DNA of 64,000 nucleotides. Source: Trichoplusia ni. Its lineage: Eukaryota; Arthropoda; Insecta; Lepidoptera; Noctuidae. Positions 52,201 through 55,790 of this stretch are shown piece by piece. Below the pieces are notes generated by a model that was not told where the DNA came from, ran no database searches, and saw only the letters and a program-made list of their open reading frames with translations. Where the stretch lies: positions 5,929,328 through 5,993,327 of the forward strand of contig NC_039480.1 of NCBI RefSeq assembly GCF_003590095.1. The letters run 5' to 3'. How positions within the stretch are numbered: position 1 is the first letter of the stretch; every line of letters starts with the position of its first letter. The translations under genes were made by a program, and so were the position numbers.

Positions 52201-52896
52201 AAAAGATATCCTCATCCCTGCCAAAGTCGGGAAACGTGCCCAGAAGGCTGGCTGCATGTGTCAAAATATAAATAGTAATTTATATTTTGACACATTCCAG
52301 TTTTTTCTAATCTTCATTATAATATACGGAGATTCAGAAGCTATTCAAACAAATTTTGAGTATTAAACAGTAGATAAAAATATCGACAGACAGTACCAAC
52401 CACCCTGTACCACGATACGCACAACGACACCCATTTAACGATAGCGATGGAACCATTAACGTTTAATCGTTTAGAGTCTTGAAGTAACTCAGTAGAGGTT
52501 AGAATGTTTACTTATATTTTTATCTGCTTGACCTTATTTGAGTAAAGGTTGGTTTTTATTTAAGTTAAAGATAAGTTAAGTATATGGCTTGTTGGTCTAG
52601 TGACCCTGAATGCTATACCGGAAGTCGTGGGTTCGATTCTCACTCAGGGCAAAAGTTTGTGTGATGAGCACGATCGATTGAATCGTGTTTAATTTTCTAT
52701 ATTATGTATGTATTTAGCAATATATAAGCATGTTTATCAGTTGTCTAGTACTCATAACACAAGCTTTGCTTATTTTGAGACTAGATGGCGTTTTGTAAAA
52801 GTTGTTATTATTTTTTAATTATAGTAATTACTATAACATAATTACCTTCTGCAAACTCTCAGGCGGCAACTGCTGAGCTCTGGCCCAGAGCGACAT
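13071..52896 (-). CDS. STAT: STAT transcription factor (JAK/STAT pathway)
   Basis: Cytokine-activated transcription factor: JAK phosphorylates one tyrosine, the protein dimerises through its SH2 domain and enters the nucleus. 19 coding exons, in order: 52896-52846, 51654-51578, 51065-50916, 50194-50071, 49448-49328, 48219-48116, 47448-47342, 46587-46383, 45818-45736, 45042-44973, 44530-44376, 43730-43607, 37494-37366, 36971-36865, 35876-35715, 34818-34694, 26746-26594, 25549-25420, 13200-13071. All junctions are GT-AG with matching phase, total 2307 nt, 768 aa. Start MSLWARAQQLPPESLQK follows a strong Kozak context. Approximate domains: N-terminal interaction domain 1-120; coiled coil to 313 (KWKREQQLSGNG); DNA-binding about 314-500 (EKQPPQVMKTNTR); linker to 590; SH2 with GTFLLRFSDSE (R616); phosphotyrosine Y691 in NGYVKP; short acidic tail. 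Size is normal for the family. The start exon is preceded by a 3' splice site, so at least one upstream non-coding exon exists. Confidence 0.96.
14187..14510. mobile_element. MITE, 324 bp, TIR GTAAGGCCAACGAGACGAGA (copy 2)
   Basis: Same element as 6125-6450 in the opposite orientation. TTATA lies on both sides (14182-14186 and 14511-14515), consistent with a short AT-rich target duplication. Confidence 0.85.
15239..15315. repeat. Short tandem duplication
   Basis: Two imperfect units of about 40 bp, each beginning 'TTTTAGTC' and containing 'ACAATTGAAGTCA'. No known function. Confidence 0.5.
15901..16281. mobile_element. MITE, 381 bp, CACGGTG termini (copy 1)
   Basis: Termini CACGGTGATTTTTTAGTCGT and its inverse complement; the inverted repeats run about 45 bp up to 'GCAGCCCAGTTCATG'. 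TATA is duplicated at both ends. CAC termini with a 4-bp duplication fit the CMC/Chapaev group (inference). The interior has no coding capacity. A copy in the same orientation lies at 19643-20084. Confidence 0.8.
16840..16935. repeat. Interspersed repeat with GATCACCACG motif
   Basis: The block from 'ACACCAGCCTGTAACTGTCC' to 'GGGCGCCATTACCGAAG' is found again, partly duplicated, at 59855-59990. Confidence 0.5.
17277..17377. mobile_element. Small candidate MITE with TACAGGGTGG ends
   Basis: 101 bp bounded by TACAGGGTGG and CCACCCTGTA, with TA at each flank. Only ten bases of terminal repeat are clear. Confidence 0.4.
17600..18175 (-). repeat. Interspersed repeat (GTCGGCTTCCAG family) split by a MITE
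   Basis: The repeat reads on the - strand from 18175 to 18118, is interrupted by the 298-bp element 17818-18115, and resumes at 17817. The join restores the family's 'GTACNNAGCTGAAT' type sequence, which dates the MITE as younger. Confidence 0.65.
17818..18115. mobile_element. Nested MITE, 298 bp, TA target (Tc1/mariner-like)
   Basis: Imperfect terminal repeats TAGTTATCGGCACAGATCTT and TAGTCACCGGCACGGATCTT (the latter on the - strand). TA is duplicated at both ends, and the element sits inside an older repeat. No transposase. Confidence 0.75.
18835..19090 (+). repeat. LINE 3'-end fragment (RTE-like)
   Basis: Contains 'AATCGGTAAAGCCGTTTCAG' and ends near 'GACACGGGAATTTTATATAT', the style of moth RTE 3' ends. 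It is flanked by related G-rich blocks at 18768-18815 and 19105-19185 that may be halves of one interrupted repeat. Confidence 0.45.
19643..20084. mobile_element. MITE, 442 bp, CACGGTG-type termini (copy 2)
   Basis: Second copy of 15901-16281, same orientation, TATA at both ends. It is longer because of about 60 extra bases of TAA-rich sequence near 19975-20032. Confidence 0.8.
20104..20245 (+). repeat. tRNA-derived SINE, family C, partial
   Basis: tRNA-like head with 'TTGGTCTAGTGGTTAGTAAC' and box B-like 'GGTTCTATTCCCG', then the family C body 'TTGTGTCTGGGTG'. The tail is missing. Starts about 20 bp after the MITE ending at 20084. Confidence 0.65.
21156..21355 (+). mobile_element. Helitron (Lep1-like), 200 bp, intact ends
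   Basis: Begins TCCTACTAATATTATAAACG after A and ends GGGCAATAGCTAG before T, with 'GGGCGGGCTCGCGGGC' near the 3' end. Non-autonomous. Confidence 0.75.
21660..21815 (+). repeat. Interspersed retroposon tail
   Basis: Contains 'CGACATTTCTTCTCAGGGTA' and ends 'ACAGAATAAATGATTTCATT'. The same element appears inverted at about 2935-3080, and its last part again near 35115-35150. Confidence 0.5.
23182..23386 (+). mobile_element. Helitron copy, ends intact
   Basis: TCCCTACTAATATTATAAAT start after A and GAAAAGCTAG end before T. A second Helitron of another subfamily follows directly. Confidence 0.7.
23387..23612 (+). mobile_element. Helitron, subfamily with AAGCTGAAGAGTTTGTTTG head
   Basis: Abuts the previous Helitron at its 3' CTAG|T end, and itself ends 'GTCGCGGGCAACAGCTAG' before T. 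First of six near-identical copies, all on the + strand. Confidence 0.75.
23669..23938 (+). repeat. tRNA-derived SINE, family C, full length
   Basis: Head 'TTGGTCTAGTGGTTAGTGAC' and box B-like 'GGGTTCGATTTCC', body, then tail 'AACACAAGCTCTGCTTAGCT' and ATT repeats. Related copies: 20104-20245, 52585-52805, and 43465-43560 on the - strand. Confidence 0.75.
25088..25242. mobile_element. Foldback MITE, 155 bp, TTAA target
   Basis: Ends ATGATGTAACGGTTTACTCA (right, - strand) and ACGATGTAACGGTTTACTCA (left) are inverted repeats flanked by TTAA on both sides. TTAA target use is typical of piggyBac, but the ends do not begin CCC, so class is uncertain. Relatives: 12745-12925, 43930-44055, 45629-45705, 61028-61160. 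Confidence 0.7.
25420..25549 (-). CDS. STAT: STAT exon 18 with the activating tyrosine
   Basis: Encodes ENEMLKNGYVKPVLVTTLPS and a Ser/Pro-rich stretch. Y691 in the GYVKP context matches the tyrosine phosphorylated by JAK in STAT5-like proteins. Acceptor cccccag|AG and donor AG|gtcagt. Confidence 0.93.
25550..26593 (-). other. STAT: STAT intron 17
   Basis: 1044 bp. Holds a 'GTCGGCTTCCAG' repeat (25590-25697), a - strand LINE tail (25725-25900), and a fragment at 25905-26110 that reads like the end of a LINE reverse-transcriptase ORF ('GGAAACGATGGATGGATTGT' on the + strand). 26110-26450 is AT-rich. No exon seen. Confidence 0.5.
26594..26746 (-). CDS. STAT: STAT exon 17 (SH2 C-terminal half)
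   Basis: Continues the SH2 domain after the W-V-G junction: EGNEVFSLQPFTARDLMLR and FLYPNIAKDDVFSKYYTKP. The + strand ORF across this region is only its antisense shadow. Confidence 0.93.
27130..27289 (-). repeat. HaSE-like SINE
   Basis: Family A core and tRNA-like head ('CCGAGTGGTTAAGTCACC' on the - strand). Followed by a family C tail remnant at 27300-27370. Confidence 0.65.
27394..27662 (-). mobile_element. Helitron copy on the - strand
   Basis: Reads TCCTACTACTATTATAAAGG at the 5' end and ends GGAAACAGCTAG before T, all on the - strand. The only full-length Helitron in this orientation in the window. Confidence 0.65.
27804..28070 (+). repeat. 5' LTR of the Pao element
   Basis: Starts TGTCTACGCC, ends GTACGAGACA (TG...CA). 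Contains AT-rich sequence 'TTTGTATTTTATTTTTTC' that may include the promoter. By eye no difference from the 3' LTR. Confidence 0.95.
28078..28095 (+). promoter_or_regulatory. Primer binding site (tRNA-Arg)
   Basis: TGGCGACCGTGACAGGAC, seven bases after the LTR. It is complementary to the 3' end, with CCA, of insect tRNA-Arg(UCG) as I remember it; the tRNA match should be checked against a tRNA set. Confidence 0.75.
28096..29101 (+). other. Pao leader region
   Basis: About 1 kb between primer site and Gag start. Includes a GC-rich, possibly structured block at 28800-28955, perhaps linked to packaging (inference). The ORF at 28100-28495 has no recognisable similarity and is probably chance. 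Confidence 0.5.
29102..34366 (+). CDS. Pao/BEL Gag-Pol polyprotein, intact
   Basis: 1754 aa in one frame. Gag occupies about residues 1-430, with an N-terminal coiled-coil-like region and cysteine knuckles including CSNCLRIGHHARDC near 392. The aspartic protease motif is LLDCGSQSSF at about 489. Reverse transcriptase carries HYVDDL (Y906-V-D-D909). RNase H follows with TFSDASQVAYGA at about 1076. Integrase has the H2C2 zinc region near 1400-1430 and the acidic triad D1457 (GVDFAGPF), D1523 (FCDNGRNF), E1572 (GGIWEAG). The C-terminus matches the Pao pattern (QVGDLVLLQEDNVPP). Start ATG follows 'AATAAACAAT'. No frameshift or stop is present, as expected for a recent insertion. Two - strand ORFs within it are shadows. 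Confidence 0.95.
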   Translation: MSLSEDKDSNAKQLKELYAKRSSVKGRLTKFKKHLDVVCSSKLSKMQVKELEISIDKIRAMSSKFDELQAQIEVINCDNMDSEIDERDEIEQIFISHLAIAEEQLDKYKATPHHSDSHNLSQCHHDQTSQCHHIDFKLPQIQITKFNGEYFRWLEFRDTYLSLIHNNERIKPIHKFHYLVSYLENEAARIISNLEICAVNYETAWQLLCDRYDNKRQLINQHLNSLLYFKPTEQQNKRETSKSLRFLVDHVTKNLRALSSLAKQDELLDMIIIKMLIPKLDNHTAMKWEEHRNCLSDLPTLKDFNKFLNDRADVLETLSQNKSDTLETTQPRQNNKNNSRIAKSFSSTVQNTGSVTRHCVACKGDHWIYDCPTFLAKGVQERRDEAFKLHLCSNCLRIGHHARDCKLGPCRQCKRRHNSLLHLPNSNNSSTSNSSTVSGNSPNSDRGFSEISVNNSTSDNFVQNYILLSTAMVNVINPQTNKQFRVRALLDCGSQSSFISQSLMNKLSLQVCVINTIKVIGIGNNLAEHVNKSCIAGLNSVDNEYSVVQSFYVLNQLTGAIPKQSIDISQLNIPRDIQLADPNFNQPSAIDILIGADLFWDLLGCDQLALGHNMPKLRSSKLGWLVAGPISKGFRNRSSPITIPCHVSINDSDECNNSDINSQLTKFWELEQVPDKQYFSKIEQACEDHFYRNTYRLESGRFCVRLPLIDTPDCLGDSYAMAKTRLLYLEKRFRKNPELRLQYSNFIQEYLDLGHLEECPIVHSVPSYYLCHHAVFKQNSETTKTRVVFDGSARTSSGFSLNDLQMVGPNVQDSIFSILIRARQYRYILTADIEKFFRMVELDERDRNFQLILWRSHESNPIKTLRLKTVTYGLASATYLSTKCLSVLAEDCDDQLISNIIKHDHYVDDLVTGSNNESELLYIQRKVSDTLKSGGFKLRKFRSNLPSILSSSAIDPNDKVSLSESTNTLGLNWNPKTDMFQISIVIPNKNDVVTKRFILSTSFKIFDPLGLLSPCVIIPKMLLQSLWLNKRSWDETVSSDILETWNKFINDLHFLSNLQIPRLTLCEDPSYIEIHTFSDASQVAYGACVYLRSHNLAGEVKVNLLCAKSKVAPLKPTTIPRLELCAALLAAKLCKAVTCSLRCEVNRIIHWCDSSVVLSWLNGNSARLKTFVANRVAEINELTNSSSWRYVSTDQNPADLISRGVSPHQIVNFNLWWSGPNFLTQSESGWPYLNKLLNETELPEMKSSSAVVQEPVTEILKIDKFSSFLKLRRIFAYVNRFIHNIRLKNPKDKLLGRFSVSELESSFISLCKIAQQTSFAAEYNTLLKNKTLCRKSSLLSLSPFLDDDKVIRVGGRLELSNYNYAKKHPILLHASHPFTKLYFRHEHLQNMHAGPQLLLACVRETVWPVNGRHLARRTVHDCVRCKRIQGKTLTPMMGNLPAQRITPDFPFRTVGVDFAGPFLTINRKGRGARLTKTYLCLFVCFRYKCLHLEAVSDLSKDAFIMTLRRFISRRGKPAEIFCDNGRNFVAAAKEIGHFLKTSHESVVDFATNEGVRFVFSPTYAPHFGGIWEAGVKSAKFHLKRVMGNNHLTFEEICTLFTQVEAVLNSRPLCPLSPSPNDYHFLTPGHFLIGRALNALPGPSLEHERENNLQRYMKLEQIHQHFWQRWQREYVAELQQRLKWRTKTASLQVGDLVLLQEDNVPPLNWRMGRISRLFPGADGVTRVADVQTTRGCFRRPFTRICPLPTALTDED
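34390..34401 (+). promoter_or_regulatory. Polypurine tract
   Basis: CGGGGGGGAAGA directly before the 3' LTR; primes plus-strand DNA synthesis in LTR elements. Confidence 0.8.
34402..34668 (+). repeat. 3' LTR of the Pao element
   Basis: Same 267-bp sequence as 27804-28070. Ends 20 bp before the STAT exon 16 splice donor (on the opposite strand, at 34689-34693). Confidence 0.95.
34694..34818 (-). CDS. STAT: STAT exon 16 (SH2 phosphotyrosine pocket)
   Basis: Encodes LIMGFIQKKQAEEMLSKCPP and GTFLLRFSDSELGGITIAW. R616 is the invariant SH2 arginine that binds phosphotyrosine. Donor GGTG|gtgagt at 34693; the intron contains the Pao element. Confidence 0.95.
34875..35032. repeat. Foldback element with 58-bp arms
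   Basis: Arms 34875-34932 and 34975-35032 are inverse complements with about three mismatches, around a 42-bp loop. Each arm begins with the 18-bp palindrome AACTGCAAATTTGCAGTT. A partial copy lies at 50269-50345. It is 57 bp upstream of STAT exon 16 in the transcript. Confidence 0.8.
35255..35465 (-). repeat. tRNA-derived SINE, family B
   Basis: Same structure as 3287-3509; the head is cut off at about 35465, just inside the box A region. Confidence 0.75.
35943..36060. mobile_element. MITE, 118 bp, TAA target (PIF/Harbinger-like)
   Basis: Inverted ends GGCTGCGTTTCCACCAGAG and GGCAGCGTTTCCACCAGAG, with TAA on both sides (35940-35942, 36061-36063). Three-base TWA duplications are typical of PIF/Harbinger. 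Confidence 0.75.
36110..36290 (-). repeat. HaSE-like SINE
   Basis: Tail 'CTCCCGCGGCAAGGAATTTC' at the low end and tRNA-like head ('GATAGCCGAGTGGTTGAGT' on the - strand) at the high end. Confidence 0.7.
36314..36578 (+). mobile_element. Helitron, AAGCTGAAGAG subfamily
   Basis: TCTATACTAATAAATAAAGC start and GTCGCGGGCAACAGCTAG end before T. Includes a short (GTTT)n expansion near 36340-36368. Confidence 0.8.
37007..37280 (+). mobile_element. Helitron, AAGCTGAAGAG subfamily
   Basis: Inserted between A and T, with TC and CTAG ends, in STAT intron 13 (36972-37365), of which it makes up most. Confidence 0.8.
37670..37696 (-). repeat. 3'-terminal 7-bp repeats of the LINE
   Basis: About three and a half units of CTTGAAT on the - strand. 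CR1-group LINEs end in such microsatellites instead of poly-A. Confidence 0.75.
38137..41085 (-). pseudogene. LINE ORF2: endonuclease and reverse transcriptase, frameshifted
   Basis: Three overlapping frames encode one ORF2. 41085-40579: start of the APE-type endonuclease (ILHQNINGLITKLDEL, ITEHNM, NGGSCIMI, YRPP). 40442-39684 and its open upstream part: GDFNIN, SDHTAQ and the inter-domain region. 39585-38137 and its open upstream part: reverse transcriptase with FRKGRSTSDA, DMTKAFDHVDH, GVPQGSILGPLLF and FADDS (about residues 213-217 of that frame). The breaks coincide with an A8 run (40583-40590) and an A6 run (39686-39691) on the + strand; a one-base length change at each would explain them. 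All core motifs on either side are conserved, so the breaks are recent or artefactual. Confidence 0.85.
40976..42484 (-). CDS. LINE ORF1 with esterase-like domain
   Basis: 502 aa. A predicted coiled coil near residues 110-165 is followed by a basic linker and, from about residue 295, a fold resembling the SGNH-type esterase of CR1 ORF1 proteins: KVIIIADQQGRF (position of the GDS block) and VLGGVNDRNP (position of the GxND block). The nucleophilic serine of GDS is not present in ADQ, so hydrolase activity is doubtful. ORF1 proteins bind RNA and assist reverse transcription (family knowledge). The true start may be the in-frame ATG at 42286, because 42330-42405 is tRNA-like. Confidence 0.75.
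   Translation of the reverse strand: MSHNNHQSTFKTTKYTVRTIYSTIKALLKKSSGNRSYSETLYVASPEFDSSDQDSFLNLYLGPIITMDDNITYRNQKLFKSSSVNDISQDKSLLFDTTMMSLPNTSINSSQTVIDLQEKVELLSNDLLSAHKEIENLNSENFKLKTDLQKYINIINAYKDIHSPNKRNLTPRTENKHKSTTNKNRTPATNKKQLHISQEIIETPVIGKRQSDALTIQERNYNGQVNNTKPIAINIEYTDIITSEMNHNLTKNVLEDSVLLQNQQKNAQGKSYVKKQNTVENKSSMPINGNQSTNAVRNNVKNKVIIIADQQGRFVQRILQKLLGKKFLVTCFWKRGATLKQVLNTEKSEISLLDKNDFVIVLGGVNDRNPVETQINLINFLNNTQNTNVIVSEVLYNIHLNVKKLNCEFKLMCSQYIHATYISMNYSMFIPDYSSLALHISQLTLREILRITYKQNFNKYSMERLSVDTAPMYIDKCTQTENIENTNHQNESSPTNKDFFRV
42330..42405 (-). repeat. tRNA-like block inside LINE ORF1
   Basis: On the - strand 'AGTCCAGTGGTAACCGC' resembles a box A region and 'GAGTTCGATTCC', about 50 nt later, resembles box B. 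This is the layout of a tRNA or SINE head. It lies 80-155 nt inside the longest ORF1 frame without breaking it. Confidence 0.5.
42951..43140 (-). repeat. HaSE-like SINE, diverged
   Basis: Core 'GTGTGATCCACGAATACTTA' and tail 'AAGGATTAAATTCCTTACTG' on the - strand, with a second SINE-like head piece near 42970-43015. Confidence 0.6.
43239..43462 (-). repeat. tRNA-derived SINE, family B
   Basis: Full-length copy with head 'AGACCTCCGTGGTCGAGTAG'. Its 5' end almost touches a family C SINE. Confidence 0.75.
43465..43560 (-). repeat. tRNA-derived SINE head, family C
   Basis: 'GTCGGCCTAGTGGTTAGTGA' and 'GTGGGTTCGATTCCC' on the - strand. Ends 46 bp before STAT exon 12. Confidence 0.6.
43731..44375 (-). 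other. STAT: STAT intron 11
   Basis: 645 bp. Holds a foldback (TTAA family) at 43930-44055; the rest is unremarkable, with 'GGATCAAACCAC' repeats near 44262 resembling those at 7900-7934. Confidence 0.5.
44531..44972 (-). other. STAT: STAT intron 10 with two SINE pieces
   Basis: HaSE-like fragments at 44618-44685 and 44742-44845 (-). Between them, 44683-44720 is a stray piece of the repeat that is tandem in intron 8 ('GAGGTCTAGAACCGGCTGGG'). Confidence 0.6.
45043..45735 (-). other. STAT: STAT intron 9
   Basis: Contains the - strand 'GTCGGCTTCCAG' repeat (45090-45383), a + strand piece of the same family (45532-45612) and half a TTAA foldback (45629-45705). Confidence 0.6.
45855..46020 (+). 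repeat. LINE 3'-tail fragment in STAT intron 8
   Basis: RTE-like tail family, running into the tandem repeat at 46026. Confidence 0.55.
46026..46430 (-). repeat. Four tandem copies of the STAT exon 8 / intron 8 boundary
   Basis: Units of about 90-105 bp start near 46026, 46129, 46230 and 46320. Each has 'GGTCTGGAACCGGATGGGTG' or a close variant, then a match to 'TGCTCATCTC'. The last unit runs into the true end of exon 8 (46383), so each unit contains a decayed copy of the final 40 or so exon bases plus the start of the intron. Confidence 0.75.
46383..46587 (-). CDS. STAT: STAT exon 8 (coiled-coil end)
   Basis: Encodes KWKREQQLSGNGVPMQSNLN and on to HLAEMLDEMSKQ, the junction between coiled coil and DNA-binding domain. 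GC-rich relative to the surrounding introns. ORFs in three other frames here are shadows. Confidence 0.94.
46978..47105. mobile_element. MITE, about 128 bp, TIR GATTTTTCAATCGCCAGATA
   Basis: 32-bp inverted ends with three mismatches (GATTTTTCAATCGCCAGATA shared by both). In STAT intron 7. Target duplication unclear. Confidence 0.7.
47449..48115 (-). other. STAT: STAT intron 6
   Basis: 667 bp. 47820-48010 contains repeated 'GTCCCG' and 'CGGGAC' words starting 'GTTGCCAGACGTCCCGATTT', possibly a degenerate hAT-like element. Otherwise nothing recognised. Confidence 0.4.
48597..48839 (+). mobile_element. Helitron, AAGCTGAAGAG subfamily
   Basis: Intact TC and CTAG ends between A and T, in STAT intron 5 (48220-49327). 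Confidence 0.8.
49470..49712 (+). repeat. LINE 3'-tail fragment in STAT intron 4
   Basis: RTE-like tail family, ending 'AAAAACGTGGGAAAATA', followed 58 bp later by a Helitron. Confidence 0.55.
49770..50053 (+). mobile_element. Helitron, AAGCTGAAGAG subfamily
   Basis: TC start at 49770, CTAG end at 50053, only 17 bp from STAT exon 4 (50071). Small insertion in the head. Confidence 0.75.
50195..50915 (-). other. STAT: STAT intron 3
   Basis: Contains a partial copy of the 58-bp-arm foldback (50269-50345) and a dispersed repeat at about 50640-50790 ('ACCGCCGTGCAACATCATCC', also at 2800-2880 and 55325-55425). No exon seen. Confidence 0.5.
51066..51577 (-). other. STAT: STAT intron 2
   Basis: 512 bp, no repeat recognised with confidence. 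Confidence 0.5.
51714..51885 (-). repeat. HaSE-like SINE in STAT intron 1
   Basis: Complete tail and core with a degraded head ('CCGCATAGGACAAGCGTTTG' on the - strand). Confidence 0.7.
52257..52294. repeat. Perfect hairpin, 17-bp arms
   Basis: TGTGTCAAAATATAAAT and its exact inverse complement around the loop AGTA. Confidence 0.8.
52585..52805 (+). repeat. tRNA-derived SINE, family C
   Basis: Head 'CTTGTTGGTCTAGTGACCCT' (a short deletion in the box A region), 'GGGTTCGATTCTC', body and tail 'AACACAAGCTTTGCTTATTT'. Ends 40 bp before STAT exon 1. Confidence 0.7.
52846..52896 (-). CDS. STAT: STAT first coding exon
   Basis: MSLWARAQQLPPESLQK, 17 codons. ATG in ATCCACCATGT. The preceding ttttttctag is a good acceptor (exon begins at 52903), so the transcript starts further upstream. 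Confidence 0.93.
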
Positions 52897-53311
52897 GGTG
52901 GATCTAGAAAAAAAAAGAAGATATCAACACCATTACACATATTTTCTTTTAAGATATATTCGGGAGCTGTGATGACACAGACAGACACGTCAAACTTATA
53001 AACCCCTCTCTTTGTGGGGGGTTTAAAAAAGGTTTTTTTTAAAGGGAGCGAGATACTATACTTTTTTTTATACGACGCCGTCTTCTTCCCACCGTTGCAC
53101 TAGACTTAAATAGGTGTTGCTAGTACCCTCGGTCTTTAAAACTGATAATATACGGCGTGACATTACGGGTGGCATTAATTTAAGACACATTTACAGGTCC
53201 AAACTAGCATTCAATAAATTAATTTAAATTTTAACAAATTTTCATATCTACAAAATTATTCGAAAATGTTAAAAAAATGCAAATTTGAACAACCTGTACG
53301 TACGACTTGTA

Positions 53312-53565
53312 TCTATACTAATATATAAAGCTGAAGAGTTTGTTTGTTTGCATGAACGCGCTAATCTCAGGAACTACTGGTCCAAATTAAAAAAAAACTT
53401 TTTGTGTTGAATAGACCATTCATCGAGGAAGGCTTTAGGCTATAAACCATAACGCTGCGACTAATAGGAGCGAAGATACAATGGAAAATGTGAAAAAAAC
53501 AGGGCAGGTATAAATCATAACTTATATCTTCTACCCAAGGGGACGAAGTCGCGGGCAACAGCTAG
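53312..53565 (+). mobile_element. Helitron, AAGCTGAAGAG subfamily
   Basis: Intact ends; TCTATACTAATATATAAAGC start after A, CTAG end before T. Confidence 0.8.
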
Positions 53566-53689
53566 TTTGTGATATTATTATGCCGTCAAAGGACCGAACA
53601 TGAGACATGAGTACCTGCAAGGCGTTACGTAAATAATTCGATGAATGAACTTTCGTACAGGGTGTTCACAATTTGAGTTACGGTTTTAT

Positions 53690-53905
53690 TCAGTCAGTTT
53701 CTTGTTTGCGTGTTTGTTTGTCGTTCCGGTTGGATTTTTGTAACTCAATTTTGAGGCACTTCCCGATAAGCTAGTTGGATGGAATTTTCAGGGTAGCTTC
53801 AAACCCGATGACAATGATATTATTTATACCCAACTATAAAATCGGCTGTATCAATTTTCATAAAATTTGAATGGAGTGACATTTAAAAAAGTGGTTATTT
53901 AGATT
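53690..53905 (-). repeat. LINE 3'-tail fragment
   Basis: RTE-like tail family on the - strand ('TTGAGGCACTTCCCGATAAG' on the + strand). Confidence 0.55.
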
Positions 53906-54594
53906 TTTTTACATCTAATATTTTATTATAATATTGTTCGTTTGAAAAAAAAATCTTCCTACTTGCTAATTATTGAAACCTATCATGACTCAAATGATTA
54001 ATGGCAACTAACCCTAACCGTGTGTCAAATTAATGTCGCCAATGTAGAACCACGTTGTATAAACTAGAATTTTAACCTTTAACGAGCAGATGTCAATTGG
54101 CATGTCACAAGTGTGGCAAGATGAGGAAAAAATATGTTTATTCAAAAACATTAACGAGTCAGAGATAATAATGTAAATAAAATTGTATTCTTAAGTTTTT
54201 TTGTAGTTTTTGAACAGTTATTCTGTAATGACCTCACATGGTGCTTAATTATATTAAGCCCCGCGGTTTTGTTCGCTTTCTTAAAGCTTATTTGGGTCGT
54301 TGCTTTATGTTATACTTGTAGTTGCGCGCGACGTCATCCACATGCTTAAAGTGTTAGTAACTGTTGTCCGCTACGATTCGAAAATGATCCCTTGGGAAAA
54401 TAAAATCGGGATAAAACCCTTCCACGAAAAAACCACTGATCGGATCTTGACGAAACTTGGTACACAGGTAGTTTATAAGCAGGATTAACACATATGATAG
54501 TTTTTATCCCGGTTTTAATATTTTATGTTCCCGTGGGGTTCTTATCGATTTGTAGTTATCATATATAATCACTATTGTAGAAACGACATATAGG

Positions 54595-54888
54595 CAGTGC
54601 CGGCGTAAGGGCCACTGACACCCCGGGCGAAAATATTGTGGCGCCCACTTGAGGGAAGCAATATCAAGTGTTAGTTTTTTGCTGATCCCAAGTAAAATTG
54701 TATTAAGAATTTCATCTTTCCTTTAGCGTTACGTCTGGCGGTGGAAGTATTCCACCTCTAGCGTAGAGCACAGTTCTGAGGGTTTGCGCCAGGAGAGGCA
54801 AGAGACTCCAACTTCAGACCTTGGCGCCCCCCAGAATTTGTCGCCCTGGGCCATCGCCCCATCACGCTCTCCCCTAACGCCGGCACTG
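54595..54888. mobile_element. hAT-type MITE, 294 bp (copy 1)
   Basis: Ends CAGTGCCGGCGTAAGGG and CAGTGCCGGCGTTAGGG (inverted). An 8-bp duplication with one mismatch flanks it (CATATAGG, CATACAGG). CAG termini and 8-bp duplications define hAT elements. Confidence 0.88.
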
Positions 54889-55001
54889 CATACAGGCGTT
54901 TTCCTTTTAAGATAGGTATGGTATTCTATGCTGACAGGCCCGTAGAATAATAAATTGCGGGTAAAGCCGCGGGGTGCAGCTAGTATATAACTATTACTTA
55001 C

Positions 55002-55049
55002 GATTTCAAATGTTCCAAGTATTGATAAAAGTATTCTTCACCCCACTAC
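55002..55049 (-). other. STAT: Candidate STAT non-coding 5' exon
   Basis: 48 nt bounded by ttatttttacag| and |gtaagtaata on the - strand, 2.1 kb upstream of the STAT start codon. Excellent splice sites, but no transcript evidence. Confidence 0.5.
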
Positions 55050-55589
55050 CTGTAAAAATAACTAACATTAATTTAATGTGTGTGTGGGGGGGGGCTGGTC
55101 CTTTCAGGATGGATAGGATATTTTACTAGAACTATCACTGGCAAGTAACGTCTCTTGTCGCTAAAAAGCATAAAAATATTTAAGGTCACACGTGATTGAG
55201 GCCTATGTCCAGCAGTGGACGTCGATATGCTAAATTGATTACGATAGCAAAAAAAATCCCGATATTTTTGGAAACATCTCTAACGAAACAACTTAGATTT
55301 TGAGTCAAATACCCAATTGTTCTACATTGGCACGCACCGACCAAACTCGTGAGACGTTGCACGGCGGTTTAGGTTTAGTCAGAAAGACTGGCATAACCCG
55401 TTCCTCCCCCGAAGAGGTATGATTTCATAGAGATTCCTATTGTAATACCAGCTTATACACATCCCAATGCTGGGTATCGGGCTGGCCTTTTCCCGTATAG
55501 GAAAGTTTTGCGCATTGATCACCACACTAGCTCGCTGCAAGCACTTTCAGATTTCAATATTTGGTTCCAGACGATGTCGTCCTAGCCTT

Positions 55590-55790
55590 TTCACAACATC
55601 TTTCGATCGGCTCCCAGTCTAACCGGATTCAGCTAAGTACCAGTGTTTCACAACGAGCGACTGCCTATCTGACCTCCTCAACCCAGTTACCTGGACAACA
55701 CGATACCCCTTTATTAGACTGGTTGTCAGACAGACTTTCTAGCTTCTGACTACCCGTAACGACAGCCGGGACACAAAATATAACGTGTTT
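55590..55790 (+). repeat. Interspersed repeat (GTCGGCTTCCAG family)
   Basis: Copy with 'CTAACCGGATTCAGCTAAGT'. Preceded at 55430-55550 by the 'GATCACCAC' repeat. Confidence 0.55.
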
